Shown here piece by piece: positions 1 to 4,928 of a DNA stretch of 5,199 nucleotides. Both the position numbers and the translations under genes were made by a program. The stretch's first letter is position 1; the number at the start of each line of letters is the position of its first letter. The notes under the pieces were generated by a model. That model had not been told where the DNA came from, made no database searches, and was given only the letters and a program-made list of their open reading frames with translations. The DNA comes from Candidatus Fermentibacterales bacterium (lineage in GTDB: Bacteria; Fermentibacterota; Fermentibacteria; Fermentibacterales; JAFGKQ01): the NCBI GenBank assembly GCA_016928495.1, contig JAFGKQ010000285.1, positions 1-5,199 of the forward strand, given 5' to 3'.

Positions 1-1
1 G

Positions 2-151
2 ACGGACGTGCAGGCGCTCCTGGACAGCTGGGAGAAGCTCCTCGGAATGGGTGCCACGACGATCTGGCCGGCGCACGGCAGGCCTTTCCCGGCATCCGTC
101 ATCAGGAAGAGAATGGGCCGGCGGCGCCTGGCCGGGCCCCCCCGGGACTAG
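2..151 (+). CDS. MBL-fold metallo-hydrolase, C-terminal fragment (5' end outside window)
   Basis: Only the last 49 codons are present, read in the second frame from the left edge to a TAG stop. The visible part has a helix (LLDSWEKLLGMGA) followed by the strand and turn TIWPAHGRPFP. An 'I-x-P-A-H-G-x-P-F/P' element near the C-terminus is typical of metallo-beta-lactamase-fold hydrolases, where this His is the last metal ligand of the binuclear site. The tail is short and basic (RKRMGRRR). The substrate cannot be inferred because the HxHxDH core lies outside the window. The stop codon interlocks with that of the convergent gene on the minus strand, so the two transcription units meet with no intergenic space. 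The family call rests on one motif and its context, so it is likely rather than certain. Confidence 0.72.
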   Translation, partial: TDVQALLDSWEKLLGMGATTIWPAHGRPFPASVIRKRMGRRRLAGPPRD

Positions 152-1638
152 AGCACCACCAGACGGGCAGTCACCGCCCCCGCCGGCGTCTCGCACCTGA
201 TCAGATAGGTCCCGCAGGGAACGCGGCCTCCGCCCGGACCGCCCGGGTCCCAGACGACCCCCGCTCCTTCCGGTGACGTCTCCAGCTCCCCCAGGTCGGC
301 GACCATCCTGCCAGAGAGGTCGAAAACCGCAAGGCTCGCGTGCTCACCCCGGGGCCCCGACAGCGAGACAGTGACCGGGCCGGAGGACGGATTCGGCAGG
401 CAACAGATGGAGAGGGCGGCAGGTGCCGGCCCCATGCCGGGAATCCCCTCGCTCGACCTGTAGGCCCGGACGTCAGTCCCGATTCCGCAGACGACCACCG
501 TGCCGTTCTGGCCGAGGGCGGGGCCCCCGATGTTGATGTTGGTCACCGCGGTGTCCCAGAGGGGGTCGAGGTTGGCGGTGAAGGCGTAGAGGCGCCCGCC
601 GGCGAACGAGCCGTTCGAGAAGAACACCGTTCCGTCCGCATCCAGTGCGAGCCTGCACTTGGAGTAGTCCGGAAGCGTGTCCGTCTGAGCAAGGACCGTC
701 CCGTCGTCGGGGTCGACACGAGCCAGGCAGGGGCCGGGGATCACGAAGTAGACCGATCCGTCGGGGCCTACTCCGAACTCGGGACCGGCGGCGTTCACGG
801 TCGGGATGTGCCACTTCTCCGTGAAGCCGGTACCGGTGTCCTCGAAAGCGTAGAAGTAGTCTACCGCCGGGTTGCTCTGGCTGCGGTTGAAGTAGAGGGT
901 CCCGTCCGGCCCCGCCATCGGGGTGCATTGCGCGGTGAACCCGGACATGACCGGGCCATGGTAGAGCTCGGCTCCGGTTTCGAGATCGTACTTCACGAAG
1001 GCGTGACCCCCGGGGACGGCATCGACCACGTAGAAGCCGTCTCCATGGATGCACCCGCCGCACTCCCCGCTGACCGATGCCGTCCTCGAGGCATGCCACT
1101 CGGTCGAGCCGTCGACGCAGTCGATCCGCCAGATGTCCCGGAAGGAAGCGATCACTGGGTCCCCGTCGCCGGCGAACACCACCCCGTCGTAGGCGCCGGC
1201 GTCGATCTCATCGTCCGAGACCCACACCACAGAGCCGTCCGTCACGTCCAGGGCATAGAGGGGAGCGCTCACCGAGGCCCCGTTGCCTCCCCTGGAGGCG
1301 AACACCAGGCCGTTCATCACCCCGGCGATCCAGGTTATCCAGTCACCGGTCGCGTAAGGGATGTCCTCGGCCCACTCCTCCCCACCGGTGGAGAGGTCCA
1401 TGCAGACCACGGGTGAGTCGCCGGGTGTCCCGGGCCAGGCCGCCTGCCTGACCACGAAGAGCAGGTTGCCTTCCGTGACGGGCTGCCACGCGATGAGGGA
1501 GGTCCTGCCGCCCGACCACAGGAGATCGGCCTCTATGGGCCCGACCTCCTCTGTCAGGCAGTTCCTGCCCTGGTTGCCCCCCGAGTTGCTCCAGTCGGCC
1601 CCGGTCAGCGCCATCATCATCACCATCACGAATGCCAT
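148..1638 (-). CDS. Exported PQQ-like beta-propeller protein with C-terminal sorting (T9SS type A / FlgD-Ig-like) domain
   Basis: This 496-residue protein starts with a short hydrophobic segment (MAFVMVMMMALTGA) that looks like a signal peptide, although it has no Lys or Arg before the core. Residues about 35-395 hold repeated blades of the PQQ/quinoprotein type: LYALDVTDGSVVW (128-139), IWRIDCVDGSTEW (169-181), VKYDLETGAELY (215-226), LARVDPDDGTV (305-315), each close to 'h-y-A-L-D-x-x-T/D-G-x-x-x-W'. Residues about 411-496 form a beta-sandwich sorting domain with PNP (415-417), VFDLSGRMV (438-446) and GTYLIR (476-481). Such domains direct export through, or anchoring after, the Por secretion system in Bacteroidetes-like bacteria. 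The dehydrogenase catalytic features of true quinoproteins are not evident, so a structural or binding role is more likely than an enzymatic one. A GGAGGT lies 4 nt before the chosen ATG. The gene is transcribed divergently from the serine hydrolase on the far side of the inverted-repeat segment. Confidence 0.85.
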   Translation of the reverse strand: MAFVMVMMMALTGADWSNSGGNQGRNCLTEEVGPIEADLLWSGGRTSLIAWQPVTEGNLLFVVRQAAWPGTPGDSPVVCMDLSTGGEEWAEDIPYATGDWITWIAGVMNGLVFASRGGNGASVSAPLYALDVTDGSVVWVSDDEIDAGAYDGVVFAGDGDPVIASFRDIWRIDCVDGSTEWHASRTASVSGECGGCIHGDGFYVVDAVPGGHAFVKYDLETGAELYHGPVMSGFTAQCTPMAGPDGTLYFNRSQSNPAVDYFYAFEDTGTGFTEKWHIPTVNAAGPEFGVGPDGSVYFVIPGPCLARVDPDDGTVLAQTDTLPDYSKCRLALDADGTVFFSNGSFAGGRLYAFTANLDPLWDTAVTNINIGGPALGQNGTVVVCGIGTDVRAYRSSEGIPGMGPAPAALSICCLPNPSSGPVTVSLSGPRGEHASLAVFDLSGRMVADLGELETSPEGAGVVWDPGGPGGGRVPCGTYLIRCETPAGAVTARLVVL

Positions 1639-1642
1639 CTCG

Positions 1643-1648
1643 ACCTCC
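1643..1648 (-). promoter_or_regulatory. Shine-Dalgarno site of the beta-propeller gene
   Basis: The minus strand reads GGAGGT here, a perfect Shine-Dalgarno core, with 4 nt to the ATG at 1638. It fixes the start: the next in-frame Met codons (residues 5, 7, 8 and 9) would be too far away. The site lies just outside the left inverted-repeat arm. Confidence 0.75.
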
Positions 1649-1649
1649 G

Positions 1650-1682
1650 GGGACGTAGTTAAAGAAAGTTAAGAAACTTGGC
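1650..1682 (-). repeat. Left arm of 33-bp perfect inverted repeat
   Basis: The reverse complement of these 33 bases is identical to 2985-3017. Pairing follows the rule that paired positions sum to 4667, and it breaks at 1649/3018 and 1683/2984. Within the arm are two adjacent 10-bp units, AGTTAAAGAA (1657-1666) and AGTTAAGAAA (1667-1676), and a small hairpin AAGTT-AAGA-AACTT (1666-1679). The outer end begins GGGACGTAG. The arm ends 11 bp upstream of the beta-propeller ATG and so forms part of that gene's 5' region. Confidence 0.93.
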
Positions 1683-1959
1683 CTTTTACTATTTCTTGGG
1701 AAGGATAATAGCTGTACCAGCTATCGCAGCACTTACCGCAAGGAATCTACCCCTTTCAGCAATCCAGGAACATCCGATGCGGACAATCTGCAGCCACCTC
1801 CTGGATGGCCGACCGGGCTCGAGAGACAGAATGGGGCACCTTCTGGGGCACGTTCGTTCAGGTATGACGCCTGTCGCTGCAGTCGAATGTGGTTGCAGCC
1901 CGGACACGGGTCTCGTGCCCGGGCTGCACCTCGCCTACCGGATCGCAGGCAGTCGGTCT
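1683..1959. other. Non-coding stretch inside left arm
   Basis: There are 277 bp between the left arm and the stop codon of the barrel gene. The first ~50 bp are AT-rich compared with the rest of the window and include a perfect 7-bp hairpin, ATAGCTG-TAC-CAGCTAT, at 1708-1724. This is a plausible place for promoter or operator sequence of the beta-propeller gene, but no clear -35/-10 pair was found on the minus strand. A second, GC-rich hairpin at 1895-1927 lies nearer the barrel gene. Open frames crossing the region on either strand resemble no family I recognise. Confidence 0.5.
1895..1927 (-). terminator. GC-rich hairpin after the barrel gene
   Basis: GCAGCCCGG (1895-1903) pairs perfectly with CCGGGCTGC (1919-1927). 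A further 4-bp CACG/CGTG stem lies inside after a single mismatch, closing a 5-nt loop. An outer T-A pair at 1894/1928 extends it. The hairpin lies 32 bp past the stop codon of the barrel gene, where a transcription terminator or 3'-end stabiliser is expected. It has no following U-tract on the minus strand, so it is not a canonical intrinsic terminator. Confidence 0.4.
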
Positions 1960-2562
1960 CTAGAAACCAGTACCTATCATGCCGCGGAAGGCCCAGTGGT
2001 TGAAGTCATAGGACTCATTGAAGTCCTCTGGCTCCAGGGAAACGATGTGGTAGACACCTTCTACCCCGGCGTACACCTTCGGGGACACGTTGGTGAGATA
2101 GCCGCCGCCTATGTTGAAGCCTATGCCGCTCTCGAGGTCTCCGTCGACCGTGTACCCATACCACTCATCGTAGTACTCGACAGAGCCAGAATAGGAAGCC
2201 ACGCCACCTCGCGCGAAGAATGACTCCGCGATGAAGTACCGCCCGACAAGACCTATCGTCGTCATGGAGAGGTCGAGCGTCTCATCCCAGTAGTAGCCTG
2301 CTTCGTAGTACTCCTCTTCCCACGAGAACTCCTTGGCACACAGCTCGAACTCCGCTCCCACCTGGAACTTCGGAGAGACCTGGTAGAAGAACTGCGCACC
2401 GGCCGGAACGTATGCTTCCTGATCCCACGGATCCAGGAAGTCTTCGTCAAACGCCGACATTCCGTAGCCCAGGAACCCGTACACGGAGTACTTCCCTGGT
2501 GTCGAGCTCCCGCCTCCAGCAACGAGGCTCATCGACAGCAGTGCCGTCAGAAACAGCGACAT
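1960..2562 (-). CDS. Small outer-membrane beta-barrel protein (OmpA/Opa-like eight-stranded type)
   Basis: The chosen ATG at 2562 gives 200 residues. It is preceded by an AGAGGGGG Shine-Dalgarno-like run and followed by a hydrophobic signal segment (SLFLTALLSMSLVAGG). An in-frame ATG at 2619 is possible but would translate the Shine-Dalgarno region. The mature part shows alternating amphipathic strands rich in Gly and aromatics: KYSVYGFLGYGMS, AQFFYQVSPKFQVGAEFEL, TTIGLVGRYFI, FFARGGVASYSGSVEYY, GIGFNIGGGYL, KVYAGVEGVYHIV and AFRGMIGTGF. The chain ends in Phe, the usual C-terminal signal for outer-membrane barrel assembly. Probable surface loops are strongly acidic (for example EEEYYEAGYYWDET). 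Length and pattern fit the outer-membrane beta-barrel (OMP_b-brl) group; the substrate or partner is unknown. It is the only complete gene between the inverted repeats and looks less GC-biased than its neighbours. Confidence 0.8.
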   Translation of the reverse strand: MSLFLTALLSMSLVAGGGSSTPGKYSVYGFLGYGMSAFDEDFLDPWDQEAYVPAGAQFFYQVSPKFQVGAEFELCAKEFSWEEEYYEAGYYWDETLDLSMTTIGLVGRYFIAESFFARGGVASYSGSVEYYDEWYGYTVDGDLESGIGFNIGGGYLTNVSPKVYAGVEGVYHIVSLEPEDFNESYDFNHWAFRGMIGTGF

Positions 2563-2984
2563 GCTACCCCCTCTAAGTGACAAAGAATGGCCCGGAGACA
2601 GGGCCGCAATAAGAAACACAGGAACTAGAGCCCGACCCGGGGCGCCGCCAAGGCCAAGAGGTCTGCTCGAACCTCCACAGCACCAGCAACGTGGAGATGA
2701 AAGCCTGATTCCCCGATCGAGGTGCTCAGCCCTGCCGCACTGCCCACGATCTCTCTCCGGGCATGTCAGCTGTCAGGCCGGGTCGGGGTTCCTACTCACC
2801 ACGGCCTCGAAGGCAATCCACCCGGAACGTGGCTCGGAAGACGTCGAGGAACCACGTGCTCTGCTGCAATCTCATCGACTCCTCGGTGAACTCCTTCGGA
2901 CGCAAGCCCGGCAGAAGTACACATCCATCCGGTGTGTCTTGCCTACCGAATCAGCCCTCTACCCACTCGAGGGCCTGATGAACC
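2563..2984. other. Long upstream region of the barrel gene, no recognisable gene
   Basis: This is 422 bp between the barrel gene start and the right arm. Immediately upstream of the gene, a short hairpin GGCCC/GGGCC (2589-2605, 7-nt loop) is followed on the minus strand by ATTCTTTGT; it could be a weak terminator or a leader structure. Further out, a minus-strand frame stays open for 52 codons (2792-2950) without a good start or ribosome site, and plus-strand frames are open but resemble nothing I know. It may be decayed coding sequence or regulatory DNA; I cannot assign a function. Confidence 0.5.
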
Positions 2985-3017
2985 GCCAAGTTTCTTAACT
3001 TTCTTTAACTACGTCCC
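2985..3017 (+). repeat. Right arm of 33-bp perfect inverted repeat
   Basis: Identical to the reverse complement of 1650-1682. In this orientation it contains the tandem units TTTCTTAACT (2991-3000) and TTCTTTAACT (3001-3010), then ACGTCCC at the outer end. It stops 12 bp before the serine-hydrolase ATG, so this arm, like its partner, abuts the start of an exported-protein gene. Confidence 0.93.
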
Positions 3018-3023
3018 TATATT
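2995..3023 (+). promoter_or_regulatory. Possible sigma70-like promoter of the serine hydrolase gene (leaderless start)
   Basis: TTAACT (2995-3000, four of six matches to TTGACA) and TATATT (3018-3023, five of six matches to TATAAT) are separated by 17 bp. With standard spacing, transcription would begin at about 3030, the A of the ATG. The -35-like hexamer lies inside the repeat arm and the -10-like hexamer just outside it. The lack of a Shine-Dalgarno sequence before the ATG agrees with a leaderless message. The organism's sigma-factor consensus is unknown, so this is a prediction from generic rules. Confidence 0.4.
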
Positions 3024-3029
3024 CGGGTC

Positions 3030-4493
3030 ATGGTTGCCATGCTGATCGCGGCGGTTCTTGCTGTGGCTCCCCGGCCCGTGCGGACCCCCTGGCCACAGCC
3101 GGAGCAGCGGGCAGCTCTCCCCTGTCCCGACCGGGGCAGGGACTGGATCGAGGTCTACATCATCCAGCAGATGCAGGACCTCCATATCGCCGGGCTGACC
3201 GCCTGCATCGTGGTGGGCGACGAGGTAGTCTGGACCTTCGCCCACGGCTACCAGCAGCTGTTCCCTGAGAGGCTTGCGACCGACTCGACGCTGTTCATGA
3301 TGGCCTCGATATCCAAGACCTTCACCGGGACAGCGGTCCTCCAGCTCTGGGAGGACGGCCTGATAGATCTCTACGCCCGGGTGAACGACTACCTGACGAC
3401 GCTTCAGGTAGAGAACCCGGTGCACCCGTCACCGGACATCAGCATCTGGAACCTGGTGACCCATACCTCCTCGCTCAGGGACAACTGGACGGTGATGATG
3501 GAGCTCTACACCTGGGGCGCTGACTCGCCCATACCCTTGGGCGAGTATCTCTTCGACTACTTCGATCCCTCCGGCGAGTACTACGACCGCAAGCAGAACT
3601 TCTACGACTACCCTCCGGGCGCCTACTGGAACTACTGCAACGAGGCCTACGCCCTCATGGGCTATCTGGTCGAGGAAGTGACCGGTTCGCCGTTCGACGA
3701 GTACTGCAACCAGAACCTCTTCGAGCCCATGGGAATGTACGAGACATCCTGGTTCCTTGCCGATCTCGACACGACACGCATCGCCATGCCCTACCAGTGG
3801 ACGGGGTCGCGCTGGCAGCCCTACGGCCACTACGGTTACCCCGACTACCCGGCAGGACAGCTGCGCACGAGCTCCGGGCAGCTCGCACAGCTTCTCATCG
3901 CGTTCCTGAACGACGGCTGGGTCAACGGCTATCAGCTCCTCGACTCCGCAACAGTGGCGGAGGCGACCACCCTCCAGTGCCCGGGGCTGAACTCCTCGAT
4001 GGGCCTGACCTGGTTCAAGAGCCAGGCAGGCTCACATACCGTCTGGGGCCATGGCGGCGGGGACCTTGGGGTCAGCACGCAGTTCGGCTTCTGCCCCTCC
4101 GAAGGAACTGGAGTGGTGGTCCTCACCAACAGCGATGCGGGATTGTGGAGCATCTTCGTCCAGCTCTTCGACTACGCGGCGGAGCTGACGGGCTGCCCGG
4201 AGCAGGGGCCCCAGCCCGGCGACTGCTGCTCGATCGCGGTCACCCCGAACCCGATGGCACACATGGGCTGGATACTGGTTGGCATGCCGGAGGCCGGGAG
4301 CGCCAGCGTAGCGGTCTACGACCTTGCGGGCAGGGTGGTGATGCAGGTGCTGGAGGAGACACCCCTGCCGATCGGAGCCAGCTCTCTCGCTCTGGACTCC
4401 GGGGATCTGCCTCCCGGGGTCTACGTCGTGGTCCTCCGCACTGCGTACGGATCGAAAGCCTCGAGGTTCATCAGAACAGCGGACACGCGCTGA
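3030..4493 (+). CDS. Exported serine hydrolase, beta-lactamase/EstB/PBP4*-like family, with C-terminal sorting domain
   Basis: The 487-residue protein has a short N-terminal hydrophobic stretch (MVAMLIAAVLAVA), probably a signal peptide. A class C beta-lactamase-related domain spans about 38-385. Its three active-site motifs are intact: S93-I-S-K96 (SxxK, nucleophile Ser and general-base Lys), Y202-C-N204 (YxN) and H341-G-G343, which replaces the KTG of true beta-lactamases. HxG is usual in esterases and D-amino-acid or peptidoglycan peptidases of this family, so hydrolysis of an ester or peptide is more likely than antibiotic resistance. Residues about 399-484 are a sorting domain with PNP (406-408), VYDLAGRVV (429-437) and PPGVYVVVLR (461-470), as in the divergent beta-propeller protein. 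An in-frame TAA just upstream leaves ATG 3030 or 3039 as starts; neither has a clear Shine-Dalgarno. The downstream neighbour converges, leaving a 28-bp gap. Confidence 0.9.
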   Translation: MVAMLIAAVLAVAPRPVRTPWPQPEQRAALPCPDRGRDWIEVYIIQQMQDLHIAGLTACIVVGDEVVWTFAHGYQQLFPERLATDSTLFMMASISKTFTGTAVLQLWEDGLIDLYARVNDYLTTLQVENPVHPSPDISIWNLVTHTSSLRDNWTVMMELYTWGADSPIPLGEYLFDYFDPSGEYYDRKQNFYDYPPGAYWNYCNEAYALMGYLVEEVTGSPFDEYCNQNLFEPMGMYETSWFLADLDTTRIAMPYQWTGSRWQPYGHYGYPDYPAGQLRTSSGQLAQLLIAFLNDGWVNGYQLLDSATVAEATTLQCPGLNSSMGLTWFKSQAGSHTVWGHGGGDLGVSTQFGFCPSEGTGVVVLTNSDAGLWSIFVQLFDYAAELTGCPEQGPQPGDCCSIAVTPNPMAHMGWILVGMPEAGSASVAVYDLAGRVVMQVLEETPLPIGASSLALDSGDLPPGVYVVVLRTAYGSKASRFIRTADTR

Positions 4494-4521
4494 AGTCCCG
4501 GAAGAACGGCTGGCCGCTTCG

Positions 4522-4905
4522 CTAATCGTCCATGCCCCTGTCGAACTCCTCCTCGATGATCTCCTCGATCGGATGCTGGTCCTCGTTCTTCTTGATCAGA
4601 TCGAGGACATGCTCGTATTCCCTGTCGAAGTCCCCCGAGAGTGCCTTGAACGCCCTTCTGGTCCTTCGAGAGGTCGAGTGGCAGTCCAGTCTGAGGCTTC
4701 GAAGGAAGGACTCGTAGCGCCTCTCCGACGTGTAGCCGGAGATGATGTACCTGGCAACGTACTCGCCGCACTCGGCGCACTGGACGTAGACCTTCACGTC
4801 TCCTCCCGGATGGAAGTAGACGTTGTTCCTCATCCTCGTGGATCCGCAGGCCCTGCAGTGCTCCGCACGGGCCCTCTCTCCCGCGCTGCTGTCATTCGGG
4901 ACCAA
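4522..4905 (-). CDS. Small zinc-ribbon protein of unknown function (TTG start)
   Basis: With the TTG start at 4905 the product is 127 residues. A zinc ribbon is indicated by two CxxC knuckles, C17-R-A-C20 and C43-A-E-C46, separated by 22 residues of predicted beta-strand (NNVYFHPGGDVKVYVQ). A helical, basic middle (SERRYESFLRSLR; SRRTRRAFKAL) and a very acidic C-terminal tail (IEEIIEEEFDRGMDD) follow. I do not recognise the family; a nucleic-acid or protein-binding adaptor role would fit but is unproven. The TTG is preferred because a perfect GGAGGT lies 7 nt before it and it falls 23 bp after the transporter stop. An ATG at 4968 would give 148 residues but would overlap the transporter by 40 bp. 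It is probably translated from the transporter mRNA. Confidence 0.7.
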   Translation of the reverse strand: MVPNDSSAGERARAEHCRACGSTRMRNNVYFHPGGDVKVYVQCAECGEYVARYIISGYTSERRYESFLRSLRLDCHSTSRRTRRAFKALSGDFDREYEHVLDLIKKNEDQHPIEEIIEEEFDRGMDD

Positions 4906-4912
4906 GACGCCC

Positions 4913-4918
4913 ACCTCC
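4913..4918 (-). promoter_or_regulatory. Shine-Dalgarno site that decides the TTG start of the zinc-ribbon gene
   Basis: The minus strand reads GGGGAGGTGG around this point, with the GGAGGT core 7 nt upstream of TTG at 4905. No comparable site precedes the upstream ATG at 4968, which lies inside the transporter gene. Confidence 0.65.
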
Positions 4919-4928
4919 CCTTCGGACC

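Larger units (their letters stand above)
1650..3017. mobile_element. Candidate non-autonomous or invertible element bounded by 33-bp perfect inverted repeats
   Basis: A 1368-bp segment is bounded by two identical 33-bp arms in inverted orientation. It contains one complete gene (outer-membrane barrel, minus strand) and about 0.7 kb in which no other gene is recognised. No transposase, integrase or recombinase is encoded inside it. No target-site duplication is visible: the bases just outside are CCTCCG on the left and TATATT on the right. It could be a MITE-like or cargo-carrying relic, an invertible segment, or two copies of a dispersed repeat that happen to face each other. The boundaries are certain as a repeat pair; calling it an element is inference. 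Confidence 0.4.

Noticed and set aside
340-1416. Long plus-strand open frame opposite the beta-propeller gene
   Set aside because: Its product is rich in Arg, Gly, Pro and Val with no domain. It is an expected antisense shadow of a GC-rich gene whose minus-strand protein has clear repeats and domains.
1612-1629. Six consecutive His codons on the plus strand, resembling a vector-type His tag
   Set aside because: The same bases on the minus strand encode the Met/Val-rich signal peptide of the beta-propeller protein, and no plus-strand gene with vector features is present. It is coincidence, not contamination.
1678-2223. Plus-strand open frame of 181 codons starting at the left arm
   Set aside because: Half of it is antisense to the barrel gene, it has no ribosome site, and the translation shows no domain. 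It was considered as a possible mobility gene but nothing supports that.
2561-2998. Plus-strand open frame of 145 codons running into the right arm
   Set aside because: Low-complexity, Arg/Pro/Ser-rich translation with no motif and no ribosome site; it probably stays open by base composition.
1640-3027. Target-site duplication next to the inverted repeats
   Set aside because: The bases immediately outside the two arms share no direct repeat, so a simple recent transposition is not demonstrated.
3030-4493. Antibiotic-resistance beta-lactamase
   Set aside because: The third motif is HGG rather than KTG and a sorting domain is attached. This fits the esterase/peptidase-like branch, and resistance cannot be claimed from sequence.
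4494-4521. Bidirectional terminator between the convergent hydrolase and zinc-ribbon genes
   Set aside because: Only a 4-bp GAAG/CTTC pairing could be drawn, with no U-tract on either strand.
3797-4525. Plus-strand open frame of 242 codons overlapping the hydrolase gene
   Set aside because: It is a frame-shifted shadow of the hydrolase. The hydrolase frame carries intact SxxK, YxN and HGG motifs and a sorting domain.
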